Below, piece by piece: positions 26,254-35,502 of a DNA stretch of 64,000 nt (position 1 is its first letter; each line of letters starts with the position of its first letter). This DNA is from Alphaproteobacteria bacterium WMHbin7. GTDB lineage: Bacteria > Pseudomonadota > Alphaproteobacteria > Rhodospirillales > WMHbin7. The notes beneath the pieces are model-generated. The model was not told the DNA's origin. It made no database searches and was given only the letters and a program-made list of their open reading frames with translations. The stretch is from NCBI GenBank assembly GCA_002753155.1, contig PDZW01000008.1, forward strand, positions 45,936 to 109,935. Direction: 5' to 3'. The position numbers and the translations under genes were made by a program.

Positions 26254-26657
26254 ACTTAAGCCCCCTTTCCTGGCAACCGGTGCTTGATCGCCACGCCACC
26301 TTGTTCGAGGCGTTGGAAGAAGGCCGCTCGCTGGCCTTGCTCGACAAGGCCACCTGGGATGCGGGCAAGGGCAATGCGCTTGAATGCCGCCTTGAGAACC
26401 GGCGCATGCAGGTGCGCTTGCAAGATTGGACGGGGGCGCAGGGCACAGAGGCCGACATGCTGTTCGTGGGCCTGCGTGATTCCTTCGATCATCTGGAACA
26501 GGCCCCGCCCGATGCCCGCATGGGGGCACTTAAAGACCGCATCCACCAAGGCGAGGTGCTGTTCTTCGTGATGCGGACGAAATGCACGCTGATCGATGTG
26601 GGCTGGGAGGATTTTTTGGATTCCCTAGGCCTGGCCTTCATGGGGGCCTGCCGGTGA
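26250..26657 (+). CDS. Hypothetical protein of the aryl-acid operon
   Basis: Not recognised. A 135-residue soluble protein (SPLSWQPVLDRHATLFEALEE to the end GLAFMGACR), with no signal or membrane helix. It starts with TTG overlapping the reductase stop, with GGGAG upstream, and its own stop overlaps the GTG of the zinc-ribbon gene, so translation is coupled on both sides. The sequence is acidic with mixed helices and strands. Tight coupling suggests a subunit or partner of the reductase. Confidence 0.65.
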   Translation: MNLSPLSWQPVLDRHATLFEALEEGRSLALLDKATWDAGKGNALECRLENRRMQVRLQDWTGAQGTEADMLFVGLRDSFDHLEQAPPDARMGALKDRIHQGEVLFFVMRTKCTLIDVGWEDFLDSLGLAFMGACR

Positions 26658-26905
26658 GCATTTTCTACAATCCGATGGGCGCGCCCGAACTGGCCTGCGA
26701 CCATTGCGGCTGCCGCTGGTATGATCGCATGACCAATGCCTGCTACGAATGCGGCCAACCCGTCACCGAGGAGATGGTGGCCGCGTTCAACCGGGCCTTA
26801 AAGGATTTCCACAAGCGGTCAGAAGGTCCAGGGGTCCAGAATCTCGACACCGGCCAGGGCAAAATCCTTCCTGTTCCGCGTGACCACGACAAGGCGGTGC
26901 CTTAG
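26654..26905 (+). CDS. Small zinc-ribbon-like protein
   Basis: An 83-residue protein beginning VSIFYNPMGAPELA. Two CxxC pairs, CDHCGC and CYECG, 16 residues apart, form a zinc-ribbon or rubredoxin-like knuckle. The start is GTG overlapping the previous stop. The last 28 residues lie over the 3' end of the convergent vapC gene and look like run-on sequence, so an upstream stop may have been lost. It closes the ligase-reductase operon; small zinc or iron-binding proteins of this kind can act as electron carriers or as subunits of CoA-processing enzymes. Confidence 0.6.
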   Translation: MSIFYNPMGAPELACDHCGCRWYDRMTNACYECGQPVTEEMVAAFNRALKDFHKRSEGPGVQNLDTGQGKILPVPRDHDKAVP

Positions 26906-27232
26906 GGCCGTGGCTGCCAAAAGCCCGTCTATTGCCGGTATCTGTTTTTTCTGTCGTGCCGCCATCCGTCCCCATTCGTCGGCCACCTGGGCATCGATCG
27001 GCAAGATCCTGTCCTCGAACCAGGCTGGCAACTCCACCTCAAGCCATGAGGCGATGCGCGAACGGCGTCTGGCGTCTTGCAGCAGTTCGACACCTTTGCG
27101 AATTTCTCCCAGCGTCAGCGTCGAGAGAAACAGCGACTCTGAGGCCGTCGCATTGAACCACCTGACGACGGACTTCTCAGGACTGGGCTTTATCAGTTCC
27201 GACAGCGCACAGGTATCGATCAGATAGCTCAC
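26819..27232 (-). CDS. vapC: VapC-type PIN-domain toxin
   Basis: A 137-residue PIN-domain RNase. Acidic site residues are visible in LIDTCALSELIK (Asp6), LTLGEIRKGVELL (Glu), the PAIDGLLAATAL segment and the VVTRNRKDF end. VapC toxins cut tRNA or rRNA sites when freed from their antitoxin. It follows the antitoxin with a 4-nt ATGA overlap, as is usual. The 3' end overlaps the convergent zinc-ribbon gene by 87 nt. No sign of inactivation. Confidence 0.92.
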   Translation of the reverse strand: MSYLIDTCALSELIKPSPEKSVVRWFNATASESLFLSTLTLGEIRKGVELLQDARRRSRIASWLEVELPAWFEDRILPIDAQVADEWGRMAARQKKQIPAIDGLLAATALRHRLVVVTRNRKDFALAGVEILDPWTF

Positions 27233-27477
27233 AGATCGACATCCCTGGGCGGCGAGCGGTCGCGTTCAAGCTTGAGGTCGATTCCCGCCAGGGGCGACGT
27301 TTGCATCAGCTTGACCAGCGAGGGCTTGCGGCCCTTCAGGCGATCATACTCTGCTTGCGAGACCACCACCGCCGCCGTCTGACCGCGAATCGTGATCGCC
27401 TGGGGGCCGTCCTTGGCCGCATGACGCAGCAATTCGCTGAAACGGGCCTTGGCCTCCTGGACCTGCCAATGGTTCAT
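27229..27477 (-). CDS. Phd/YefM family antitoxin
   Basis: An 82-residue antitoxin. The opening MNHWQVQEAKARFSELLRHA and the strand ITIRGQTAAVVVSQAEYDRLKG are characteristic of the Phd/YefM fold, which binds DNA through its N-terminus and the toxin through its C-terminus. It precedes vapC and overlaps it by 4 nt. Such pairs usually repress their own promoter, here in the 80-bp gap to priA. Confidence 0.92.
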   Translation of the reverse strand: MNHWQVQEAKARFSELLRHAAKDGPQAITIRGQTAAVVVSQAEYDRLKGRKPSLVKLMQTSPLAGIDLKLERDRSPPRDVDL

Positions 27478-27559
27478 GGCACTCTCCTGACCATTCTGAC
27501 CAGATGAAGATAGCGCCGTTTTCTCAAATCTTCCACCCGCAATTTTCGAGGGGCGGCGG

Positions 27560-29731
27560 TCAGAAAAAACTCACCGGATCGATATCGACTTGAAGGCGGA
27601 CCTGCTTGGCCAGGGGTACTGCGGCCAGCCAGGTGCGCAGATAGGTCTGCATCTTGACTCCCGGCGCCGCCTTGACCAGCAGGCGTGCGCGGTGGCGTCC
27701 GCGCAGGAGAGCGAGCGGGGCGGGAGCCGGGCCCAGCACCTCCACTCCCGCCTGCCGGGGTGCTGCATAGGCCAGGGCATGGGCGGCCCTGGCCGTCACG
27801 GCCGAATCAGGGCTGGAGACGATGATCCCCGCCAGCCGCCCAAAGGGCGGCATGCCCGCCTTTTTGCGCTCCTGGGCCTCAGCTTCCAGGAAACAATCGA
27901 TATTGCCGCTGGCCAGGGCCGCCATGACGGGATGGTCGGGCTGCCAGGTTTGCAGCAACACGCGCCCTGGCTTTTCGGCGCGCCCAGCACGACCCGCCAC
28001 CTGCCAGAGCAACTGGAAACTCTTTTCGGCGGCGCGCAGATCACCACCTTCCAATCCCAGATCGGCATCGACCACGCCCACCAAGGTCAATTGCGGAAAG
28101 TGATGGCCCTTGGCCACCATTTGCGTTCCGATCAGGATGTCGATCTCGTGACGCTCCATGCGCCCCACCAGTTCCGTGATCGCCCTGGGGCTTTCCATCA
28201 GGTCGCTGGCCATTACCTCGACGCGGGCTTGGGGAAAGCGGGCCATCGCCTCCTCGGCCAGCCGTTCGACGCCGGGACCAAGAGCTACCAGCGTTTCCTT
28301 CTCGCCGCAGGAAGGGCAGACCTCGGGCGGAGGCAGGCTGTGACCGCAGTGATGGCAGACCAGTTTGCGCCCCGCCCGATGTTCGACCATCCAGGCCGTG
28401 CAGTTGGGGCATTGAAAGCGAAAGCCGCAGGCCCGGCACAGGGTCAGCGGCGCATAGCCCCGCCGGTTTAAGAACAAAAGCGACTGCTCGCCCGCCTTCA
28501 AACAGGCATCCAGCGCCTGCACCAGGGGCTCCGACAGCCATGCATTGCGCCTAGGCGGATATTTGCGCATGTCGATGCGCCTGATCTCGGGCAGTTGGGC
28601 CGCACCATGGCGCTCGGGCAGATGCAGGCGCCGATAGCGCCCCTGTTGGACATTGGCCGAGGTCTCAAGGGAAGGTGTCGCCGTGGCCAGCAGACAGGGA
28701 ATGCCCCCCAGATGCGCCCGCACCACCGCCATGTCGCGGGCGTGATAGATCACGCCCTCTTCTTGCTTGAAGGCCTGGTCATGTTCTTCGTCCACCACGA
28801 TCAGGCCCAGATCGGGATAGGGCAGGAAGAGGGCCGATCTGGCCCCTACCACCACCCTGGCCTCACCCTGCGCCACCGCCCGCCAGGTATCGCGCCTTCT
28901 TGCTGGCGTAATCTCGGAATGCCAGACGGCGGGTGCTGCGCCAAAGCGCGCCCGGAAGCGCTCCAGCCATTGGGCCGAAAGGGCGATCTCGGGCAGCAAT
29001 ACCAGCACCTGGCGCCCCCGTTGCAACGCCTTAGCAATCGCTTCGAAATAAACCTCGGTCTTGCCCGAGCCGGTCACACCGTCCAGCAGGGACACGGCAT
29101 AGGCCTGATCCAGACACAACTGCTTTGCCGCCAGGGTCTGATCGGCTGAAAGCACAGGCCCTGCCCGATGCGCATCGGGCAGCTGGAACAGGCGGGGCGG
29201 CATCATCGGGGCCTCGGCCAAAGCCCCCAGCTTGATCAGATCGCGCACGGCCCCCGTTCCCACTCCGGCCTCCTTGGCGATTTCGCCAACCGACCTGGGC
29301 GGTCCCCCCTGCAATACCTCTTTGATCCGCAGGCGGGCAGGCGTCGCTTTCAGCCCCTCCATCTCGCGCCAGGAATAGGCTGGCTGGGCTTTCACCGGCT
29401 CCAGCGCCTCGGGCACGCTCAAGGCCATTTTCAGAACCGCACCCGGGGGCGACAGCGTATAGGCCGCCACCCAATCGATGAAGCGCCTGGATGTTTCGGG
29501 CAAGAAAGGCAGATCGAGCGCCGCCTCGATGGGCTTCAGGCGCGTCTCGGGCACATCGCCGGGCTGGCCCTCCCAGGCCACGCCGATGAGATAACGATTC
29601 CCTAACGGAACGCGCACATACTGGCCCGGCCTTACGTCAAGTCCTTCGGGAACGGCATAGTCGTAGGCCCCTGCCAGCGGCAGGGGCAAAAGGACCTGAA
29701 TACGGCGGATTGTGGCGGGCAGGGCGAACAT
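27560..29731 (-). CDS. priA: Primosomal replication protein N' (PriA helicase)
   Basis: A 723-residue superfamily 2 helicase that restarts stalled replication forks. The Walker A motif [15 protein letters not shown] is near residue 220, the DEEH box in [11 protein letters not shown] and the helicase motif [13 protein letters not shown] downstream. Eight zinc-binding Cys occur in the segment with [14 protein letters not shown] and [18 protein letters not shown]. The N-terminal DNA-binding domain starts [18 protein letters not shown]. Length is normal. It is transcribed away from the DUF484-xerC pair. Confidence 0.96.
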   Translation of the reverse strand: MFALPATIRRIQVLLPLPLAGAYDYAVPEGLDVRPGQYVRVPLGNRYLIGVAWEGQPGDVPETRLKPIEAALDLPFLPETSRRFIDWVAAYTLSPPGAVLKMALSVPEALEPVKAQPAYSWREMEGLKATPARLRIKEVLQGGPPRSVGEIAKEAGVGTGAVRDLIKLGALAEAPMMPPRLFQLPDAHRAGPVLSADQTLAAKQLCLDQAYAVSLLDGVTGSGKTEVYFEAIAKALQRGRQVLVLLPEIALSAQWLERFRARFGAAPAVWHSEITPARRRDTWRAVAQGEARVVVGARSALFLPYPDLGLIVVDEEHDQAFKQEEGVIYHARDMAVVRAHLGGIPCLLATATPSLETSANVQQGRYRRLHLPERHGAAQLPEIRRIDMRKYPPRRNAWLSEPLVQALDACLKAGEQSLLFLNRRGYAPLTLCRACGFRFQCPNCTAWMVEHRAGRKLVCHHCGHSLPPPEVCPSCGEKETLVALGPGVERLAEEAMARFPQARVEVMASDLMESPRAITELVGRMERHEIDILIGTQMVAKGHHFPQLTLVGVVDADLGLEGGDLRAAEKSFQLLWQVAGRAGRAEKPGRVLLQTWQPDHPVMAALASGNIDCFLEAEAQERKKAGMPPFGRLAGIIVSSPDSAVTARAAHALAYAAPRQAGVEVLGPAPAPLALLRGRHRARLLVKAAPGVKMQTYLRTWLAAVPLAKQVRLQVDIDPVSFF

Positions 29732-29767
29732 GCGCTAAGGTTAACAGTCTTGAGGGAAAACGGCATT

Positions 29768-30445
29768 ATGAGCGACAAGCCTGGCGAGATCGACCCCATC
29801 GCGGTCCTGAAGTTCCTGGAACAGAACCCGGATTTTCTGTCCAACCACCCCCAGGCGCTGGACATGCTGGCCCCGCCCGAACGTTTCGATGGGCGGCGCG
29901 TGGTCGATATGCAGAACATGATGATGCGCCGCCTGCAAGAGCGCATGGAGCGCTTACGGGCCGATGCCGGCGAGGTGGTGGCCATCACCCGGGCCAATCT
30001 CTCCAGCCAGGCGCGCACCCATGCCGTGGTTCTGGCTCTTATGGAATCCCAGGACGTAAACGCTTTCCTGCGCGTGATCGCCGAAGACCTTCCGATGCTG
30101 CTGGATCTCGATGCCGCCGTACTGGCCTTCGAAGAAGACATCTTTCCCGAATTTCATTCCCCGATCATCGCCAGGATCGAGACCGGAACGGTGGCCGAGC
30201 TGATGCTGGGCAAGGAAGCATTGCTCAGGGCCAGCCTGGCCGTCGAGGAGGGGCTTTACGGTGCCGCCGCCCCCCTGGTGCTGTCGGACGGCCTGGGCCG
30301 TCTGTCGGTCAATGGCGTGCCGGGCCTGATGTGTCTGGGCTCGCGCTATGAAGGCATGTTCGAGCCCGGACAGGGGCTTGACCTGTTTCTTTTCCTGGCC
30401 CGCGCCATCGAGCGCATGGCCGAGCGGGTTTTGAACAACCGATGA
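29768..30445 (+). CDS. DUF484 family protein
   Basis: A 225-residue protein of the DUF484 family, which typically lies directly upstream of xerC. The N-terminal helix pair (PIAVLKFLEQNPDFLSNHPQ, then MQERMERLRADAGEVV-like coiled coil) and a GAF-like C-terminal part (VEEGLYGAAAPLVLSDGLGR; GLMCLGSRYEGMFEPGQGLD) match the family. The function is not established. ATG 29768 was chosen over an in-frame ATG 18 nt upstream because family members start MSDxxxID. xerC overlaps its stop by 4 nt. Confidence 0.85.
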   Translation: MSDKPGEIDPIAVLKFLEQNPDFLSNHPQALDMLAPPERFDGRRVVDMQNMMMRRLQERMERLRADAGEVVAITRANLSSQARTHAVVLALMESQDVNAFLRVIAEDLPMLLDLDAAVLAFEEDIFPEFHSPIIARIETGTVAELMLGKEALLRASLAVEEGLYGAAAPLVLSDGLGRLSVNGVPGLMCLGSRYEGMFEPGQGLDLFLFLARAIERMAERVLNNR

Positions 30446-31380
30446 CCGATCTGGCCGTTACGGCGGCACCTGATGTTCTGGCCGCTGCCGAAGACTGGCT
30501 TGGCTGGCTGGCCTCGGAAAAAAGGTCGTCCCGCCACACGGTCGATGCCTATCGGCGCGATCTTGCCCTCTTCCTCAGTTTCCTGGCCCAGCATCTGGGC
30601 GGGCCTGCCTCGCTGGAAGGGTTGAACGGCTTGAAACCCTTCGATCTGCGCGCCTTTCTGGCCAAACGCTCGGGCGAGAAGATCGCCCGCAGCTCGATCG
30701 CGCGTGAAATGTCGGCCCTGCGCGGTTTCTTTCGCCATCTCGACCGCAGAGGGTTGGTCCATAATCCGGCCATCGCCGCCATCCGCTCGCCGAAGCTGCC
30801 CCGCCAGTTACCCAAAGCCCTGGGGACCGAGGACGCCCTGGCCACGCTGGAGGCGACCCGGGAATTGAACCAGCCAGCCTGGATGATGGCCCGCGATCAG
30901 GCGCTGTTCTCGCTGCTCTATGGCGCCGGACTGCGCCTAGGCGAAGCGCTCGGCTTGAAGCGGTGCGATCTGCCCCTGGGCGAGGCGATGGCGATCACCG
31001 GCAAGGGCGGCAAAACCCGCATCGTGCCCATCCTGTCCCAGATTTCAGAAGCCGTAAGCATCTATGTCGCCCAATGCCCCTTTCAGGGAGACCCAGAGAC
31101 GCCTTTGTTCGTGGGGGCGCGGGGCGGGCCTTTGAATCCCGGTGTCGTGCAGCGCCAGATGCGCCGTGTGCGCGTTCTATTGGGCCTGCCCGAAAGCGCG
31201 ACGCCACACGCGCTGCGTCACAGCTTTGCCACCCATCTTCTGGGATCGGGCGGCGATCTGCGCACCATTCAGGAACTGCTGGGCCACGCCTCGCTGTCCA
31301 CCACCCAGCGCTATACGGCGGTGGACGAGGCCAGCCTGATGCGCACCTATAACGCGGCACATCCCAGGGCGCAAAAATAG
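30442..31380 (+). CDS. xerC: Tyrosine recombinase XerC
   Basis: A 312-residue tyrosine recombinase. The N-terminal SAM-like core-binding domain (EKRSSRHTVDAYRRDLALFL) is followed by the catalytic domain with Arg in LYGAGLRLGEALGL, HALRHSFATHLL (HxxR), LGHASLSTTQRYT (His and the nucleophile Tyr). XerC with XerD resolves chromosome dimers at dif. The pairing with DUF484 identifies it as the housekeeping enzyme, not an island integrase. No dif-like site was seen in the window. Confidence 0.95.
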   Translation: MTDLAVTAAPDVLAAAEDWLGWLASEKRSSRHTVDAYRRDLALFLSFLAQHLGGPASLEGLNGLKPFDLRAFLAKRSGEKIARSSIAREMSALRGFFRHLDRRGLVHNPAIAAIRSPKLPRQLPKALGTEDALATLEATRELNQPAWMMARDQALFSLLYGAGLRLGEALGLKRCDLPLGEAMAITGKGGKTRIVPILSQISEAVSIYVAQCPFQGDPETPLFVGARGGPLNPGVVQRQMRRVRVLLGLPESATPHALRHSFATHLLGSGGDLRTIQELLGHASLSTTQRYTAVDEASLMRTYNAAHPRAQK

Positions 31381-31386
31381 ATCCGT

Positions 31387-33216
31387 CTATCTTCCCGCGT
31401 TGGCCTTGCTCTTGGACAAAGCCTCCGCCTTGGCCGCGTCGATCCACCAGCTATCGAACTGGAAGCCCTGGCGCGGCGTTATGGCGGGACGTCCAAACTT
31501 GTCCCAATAGGCCACACGGTCATAGGCGATGTGCCAATGCGGCACCACGTAATGCCCCCAAACCAGCACCCGGTCGAGGGCGCGCACCCGGCTGACCAGG
31601 GCTTCGCGGTCGGGAGCCGCAATCACCAGATCGATCAGATGATCGGCCACCGGGTCTTTAAGGCCGATGGAATTGCGCGAGCCGCGCATGGCGGCCGCCT
31701 GCGAGCCAAAGAATTCGCGCAATTCGTTGCCGGGCGATTCCGAAGCTCCCCACAGATCGACCGTCATGTCGAATTCAAAGGCGTCGGTACGGCTTTTGTA
31801 CTGTGCTGTATCGAGTGTGCGCACACTGGCCTCGATGCCCAGTTTCTTCAGGTTCTCGACATAAGGCAGTGCTATGCGCTCGAAGGCGGGCGAGCCTAGA
31901 AGAATCTCGAAGCTGAAGGGAGCACCCGTTTTTTCATTGACCAGCCTGCGTTCCTTCACCTCCCAGCCCGCCTCTTTCAGAAGGACCAGGGCGGCGCGCA
32001 AATTTTCGCGCGGATTGCCGTCGCCATTGGTGGCGGGCGCCTTGAAGGCCTGGAAAAAGACTTCGGGCGGCAGCTTGTCCTTGAAGGGCTCCAGCAGCTT
32101 TAATTCTGCAGGGCTGGGCAGTCCACTCGCGGCTAGATCCGAATTGGCGAAATAGCTTTGGGTGCGTGTGTACTGGCCGTAAAAGAGATTCTTGTTGGAC
32201 CATTCGAAATCGAAGGCCAGGCCCATGGCTTGGCGCACGCGCCGATCCTGGAACAGGGAACGGCGCTGATTCATCACAAAACCCTGCATGCCGACCGGGC
32301 GTTGATTGGCGATGGTCTCGGCCTTCATCAAGCCCGATTTCACCCCTGGTGCGTCCTTGTATTCCGTCGCCCATTTCTTGGATTCATTTTCCTGGCGGAA
32401 ATCGTACTCCCCCGCCTTCAGGGCTTCCAGCGCCACTGTGGCGTCGCGATAGACATCGATGCGGATGCGATCAAAATTATGCCGCCCCTTCATCACCGCA
32501 AGATCCTTGGCCCAGAAATCGGGATCGCGCCGATAGGTAATGCCGCGCCCGGGCTCGACGCTCTCGACCCGATAAGGTCCGCTGCCCACGGGAGGCTCCT
32601 GCGTGGTTTCCTCGAAATTGCGCTTGGCCCAGGAGGCCTTGGAGAGGATGGGCATCTGGCCCACGATCAGGGGTAGTTCGCGGTTGGCCTCACCTGCGAA
32701 GCTGAATTTCACCTTTCTGGACTCCAGCGCCTCGGCCTTGGCAACACCCGCATAGTAAAGCCGGTAGAAGGGCGCACCCTTGGTCTTCAGCGTGGTGAAG
32801 GAGAAAACCACATCCTCGGCCGTCACTGGCTTGCCGTCGTGAAATTTCGCACTGGGGCGCAGATTAAAGATCACCCAGGAACGGTCGTCGGGCATTTCGA
32901 CCGATTCCGCGACATAGCCGTATTCGCTGAAGGGCTCGTCGGCTGAAGCGGCGAGCAGGGTCGAAAACAAGAGGCCGATATCTGTGGGCGGAATGCCCTT
33001 GACGATGAAGGGATTCAAACTGTCGAAGGTGCCGATCTGGGCCATGCGCACCTCGCCGCCCTTGGGCGCCTGCGGATTCACATAATCGAAATGCTTGAAG
33101 TCTGGCCCGTATTTTGGTGATCCGTGCATGGCGATGCCGTGGACGGGCTTGACCTCGCCGGACTGGACCAGCGAAGGAACAAGAGCTAGGGCAAGAAGCA
33201 GAAATAGACGTTTCAT
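31387..33216 (-). CDS. Extracellular solute-binding protein family 5 (YejA-like)
   Basis: A 609-residue periplasmic binding protein for oligopeptide-type ABC transporters, with a signal peptide ending near LVQSG. Recognisable pieces are HFDYVNPQAPKGGEVRMAQ, DEPFSEYGYVAESVEMPDD and FNLRPSAKFHDGKPVTAEDV. These are characteristic of the YejA branch (microcin C and peptides). No permease or ATPase genes are adjacent in this window, so the partner must be elsewhere or the protein works with another transporter. It overlaps hisN by 4 nt and follows it in one transcript. Confidence 0.88.
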   Translation of the reverse strand: MKRLFLLLALALVPSLVQSGEVKPVHGIAMHGSPKYGPDFKHFDYVNPQAPKGGEVRMAQIGTFDSLNPFIVKGIPPTDIGLLFSTLLAASADEPFSEYGYVAESVEMPDDRSWVIFNLRPSAKFHDGKPVTAEDVVFSFTTLKTKGAPFYRLYYAGVAKAEALESRKVKFSFAGEANRELPLIVGQMPILSKASWAKRNFEETTQEPPVGSGPYRVESVEPGRGITYRRDPDFWAKDLAVMKGRHNFDRIRIDVYRDATVALEALKAGEYDFRQENESKKWATEYKDAPGVKSGLMKAETIANQRPVGMQGFVMNQRRSLFQDRRVRQAMGLAFDFEWSNKNLFYGQYTRTQSYFANSDLAASGLPSPAELKLLEPFKDKLPPEVFFQAFKAPATNGDGNPRENLRAALVLLKEAGWEVKERRLVNEKTGAPFSFEILLGSPAFERIALPYVENLKKLGIEASVRTLDTAQYKSRTDAFEFDMTVDLWGASESPGNELREFFGSQAAAMRGSRNSIGLKDPVADHLIDLVIAAPDREALVSRVRALDRVLVWGHYVVPHWHIAYDRVAYWDKFGRPAITPRQGFQFDSWWIDAAKAEALSKSKANAGR

Positions 33217-33977
33217 GAATTGAGAATCTCCAAGGCCTGGGCATGGGCGCGTTTATCGCCCGCCGCCAGAACGCGGCCAGATGATTTCAGGGTCAAAGGG
33301 GCACCTTCCCAGTCGGTGACGATGCCGCCCGCGGCCTCGATCACCGGCACCACGGCGGCATAATCATAGGGTTTCAGATTGGCCTCGCAGACCAGATCGA
33401 CAAAGCCGGTGGCCAACAGCGCATAGGCATAGCAGTCGGCGCCATAGCGCGGCAGCTTCACCGATTTGCGCAATCGTTCGAACATCTGCACCTCGTCGCC
33501 CGAGAACATCTCAGGCCCGGTGGCATAAAGCGCTGCCTTTTTCACATCGTCGCAGGGACGCACCTGAACCCGTGTCCCGTTAAGCAAAGTGGCTTGGCCG
33601 GAAATGCCCAGCCAGCGCTCGCGCGTCACCGGCTGGTCGATCACACCCAGCACGGGCCGGTCCCCTTCCCACAAGCCGATCAAGGTGCCGAAGCTGGGCT
33701 TGCCGGTGATGAAGGCCCTTGTGCCATCGACCGGATCAAGCACCCAGACATAGCGGGCGTCCAGACGCTCATTGCCGAATTCCTCGCCCAGAATGCCGTG
33801 TTGGGGAAAGTGCTGCGTGATGAGGGCGCGCATAACGCGCTCGGCCTCGCGATCAGCGATGGTGACCGGGCTTTCATCGGGCTTGTCGTCGACGGCGATG
33901 GGGTGGCGCCAATATTTCAGAATCTCGGCCCCAGCCGCATCGGCCAATTGATGGGCCAGTTCCTGAAACGCATCCAT
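33213..33977 (-). CDS. hisN: Histidinol-phosphatase, inositol monophosphatase family (HisN)
   Basis: A 254-residue Mg-dependent phosphatase. Metal-binding motifs are GEEFGNE (Glu), WVLDPVDGTRAFI (the DPxDG-T motif) and the later CEANLKPYDYAAVVPVIEAAGG with its Asp. The DPVDGT-RAFITGKP reading favours the HisN branch, which dephosphorylates L-histidinol phosphate in actinobacteria and alphaproteobacteria lacking HisB, over myo-inositol phosphatase. The stop overlaps the next (yejA-like) ATG, and cycM ends 1 nt upstream. Confidence 0.88.
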   Translation of the reverse strand: MDAFQELAHQLADAAGAEILKYWRHPIAVDDKPDESPVTIADREAERVMRALITQHFPQHGILGEEFGNERLDARYVWVLDPVDGTRAFITGKPSFGTLIGLWEGDRPVLGVIDQPVTRERWLGISGQATLLNGTRVQVRPCDDVKKAALYATGPEMFSGDEVQMFERLRKSVKLPRYGADCYAYALLATGFVDLVCEANLKPYDYAAVVPVIEAAGGIVTDWEGAPLTLKSSGRVLAAGDKRAHAQALEILNS

Positions 33978-33978
33978 C

Positions 33979-34554
33979 CTAGTGCGCCCCCAGCGTCTTC
34001 AGATAGGCGATGAGGTCGGCCCGCTCCTCTGCCTTGGCCAGCCCCTTGAAGCTCATGCGGTTGCCGGGCACGGCCTTGGCGGGATCGGTCAGATAGGTAT
34101 CGAGCAGGGCTTCGGTCCAGGGCTCGCCGCTCGATTTCATGGCGTCGGAATATTTGAAGCCCGCCGCACTGGCCCTGGCGCGGCCCACGATGCCTGCCAG
34201 ATTGGGCCCCACACGATGCTTGCCGCCCGCCTCGGCGGTGTGGCAGTTAACACATTGGCGAAAAATCTTGAGCCCTGCCTTGGCATCGCCCGAGGCCGCG
34301 AGGGCGGGCTGGGAGACGGCGGGGGCGGGGGCGGCATCAGCCACGGGTGCGGGTGTTGAGGGTGCCGGAGCGGGAGCGGCGGGCGTGGGGGGAGCGACAG
34401 AGGCCGCAACAGGCGCAGGCACCGGGGCTTTATGGCCGCCAGGATAGACCAGATCGACCCCAAAATGCAGCAGCAGGGCAAACAGGACGGCCCCCGCCAA
34501 GCCCCCGGCCCAGGCCAGACAGGCATTCATGCAAGAACAGCGGTTTTCGCACAT
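33979..34554 (-). CDS. cycM: Membrane-anchored cytochrome c (CycM-like)
   Basis: A 191-residue class I c-type cytochrome with an N-terminal anchor ([21 protein letters not shown]) and an Ala/Pro linker of about 55 residues. The heme motif CVNCH is followed by [16 protein letters not shown] and the axial Met in GNRMSFKGL. CycM of rhizobia carries electrons from the bc1 complex to the aa3 oxidase. GGGGAG upstream supports the ATG at 34554. It is divergent from kdsB, and the order cycM/kdsB/pheA is shared by many alphaproteobacteria. Confidence 0.9.
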   Translation of the reverse strand: MCENRCSCMNACLAWAGGLAGAVLFALLLHFGVDLVYPGGHKAPVPAPVAASVAPPTPAAPAPAPSTPAPVADAAPAPAVSQPALAASGDAKAGLKIFRQCVNCHTAEAGGKHRVGPNLAGIVGRARASAAGFKYSDAMKSSGEPWTEALLDTYLTDPAKAVPGNRMSFKGLAKAEERADLIAYLKTLGAH

Positions 34555-34603
34555 GGCGTCTCTCCCCTTTTGTCGAAGATGCTGACAGGGTTATAGTAAC
34601 TCG

Positions 34604-34663
34604 TGGTCCGATCCTAACAGAAGGAGCAGCCCTCTGCACCTTCTGTTAGGTGAATCGGTCCAC
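34604..34663. repeat. Long inverted repeat between cycM and kdsB
   Basis: The inner arms CCTAACAGAAGG (34613-34624) and CCTTCTGTTAGG (34639-34650) pair perfectly, and the outer arms GTGGTCCGAT and ATCGGTCCAC pair at 9 of 10 positions. The whole can form a hairpin of about 60 nt. No poly-T tail follows on either strand, so it is not an ordinary terminator. Confidence 0.7.
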
Positions 34664-34678
34664 CAATTATTTGATTTT

Positions 34679-34737
34679 GTGCACAGATTCACCATTCGGA
34701 AAATTCACCCGGTGAATCGTCCGATGGATCTGTGCAC
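34679..34737. repeat. Second, nested inverted repeat upstream of kdsB
   Basis: GTGCACAGAT (34679-34688) and ATCTGTGCAC (34728-34737) are perfect arms. Inside them lie TCGGA/TCCGA and ATTCACC/GGTGAAT pairs, giving a branched or cruciform structure that ends 22 nt before the kdsB start codon. Confidence 0.7.
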
Positions 34738-34759
34738 TGGCAACGTGTAAGAAAGACAG

Positions 34760-35497
34760 ATGTCCGATCCCATCATCCTGATTCCCGCCCGGCTGAAGGC
34801 CACGCGCCTGCCCAACAAGCCCCTGGCCGACATTCATGGTCTGCCCATGATCGTGCATGTCTGGAAGCGCGCCATGGAAGCGGGCATTGGCCCGGTCGTG
34901 GTGGCCGCCGCCGAGCCCCAGATTGCCGATGCCGTCACCAAGGCCGGGGGGCAGGCCGTGCTGACCGATCCTGACCTGCCCTCGGGCTCGGATCGAGTCT
35001 GGGCCGCCCTTAATATCGTCGATCCCAAGGGCCGACACGATGTCGTGGTGAATTTGCAAGGCGACCTGCCCGCCATCGACCCCCAGGTGATCGCCGCCGT
35101 GCTGACTCCCCTGAACGATCCAGAGGTCGATATCGCCACCCTTGTCGCCCCGATTAGAAGCTCCGAGGAATTGGAGAATCCCAATGTGGTCAAGGCCGCC
35201 CTGGCCTTCGCGCCCCAAGCGAGCGTGGCGCGCGCCCTTTATTTCAGCCGGGTGCCGGTTCCCTGGGGCGAAGGCTTGCACTGGCATCATATCGGCATTT
35301 ACGCCTATCGCCGCCAGGCCCTGACCCGTTTCGTCGATCTGCCGGTGGGCCTGTTGGAGGCCCGAGAGAAGCTTGAGCAATTGCGCGCCCTTGAAAACGG
35401 CATGCGGATCGATGCCGCCCGCGTTGACACGGTGCCGGATGGTGTCGATACTCCGGCCGATCTCGAGCGCGCCCGCGCCCTTCTAGCCAAGAGTTGA
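34760..35497 (+). CDS. kdsB: 3-deoxy-manno-octulosonate cytidylyltransferase (CMP-KDO synthetase)
   Basis: A 245-residue enzyme that activates KDO with CTP for lipid A-KDO synthesis. The nucleotide motif IPARLKATRLPNKPL is at residues 7-21, and LPSGSDRVWAAL, VNLQGDLPAIDP, the HHIGIYAYRR stretch and the C-terminal DTPADLER are family hallmarks. Length matches E. coli KdsB (248). Together with hldD it shows an LPS-producing Gram-negative. pheA starts 5 nt after its stop. Confidence 0.96.
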   Translation: MSDPIILIPARLKATRLPNKPLADIHGLPMIVHVWKRAMEAGIGPVVVAAAEPQIADAVTKAGGQAVLTDPDLPSGSDRVWAALNIVDPKGRHDVVVNLQGDLPAIDPQVIAAVLTPLNDPEVDIATLVAPIRSSEELENPNVVKAALAFAPQASVARALYFSRVPVPWGEGLHWHHIGIYAYRRQALTRFVDLPVGLLEAREKLEQLRALENGMRIDAARVDTVPDGVDTPADLERARALLAKS

Positions 35498-35502
35498 CTC
35501 CC

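Noticed and set aside
30442-31380. Tyrosine recombinase considered as the integrase of the tRNA-Gln island
   Set aside because: It lies 5 kb outside the island, paired with DUF484, which is the standard setting of housekeeping xerC.
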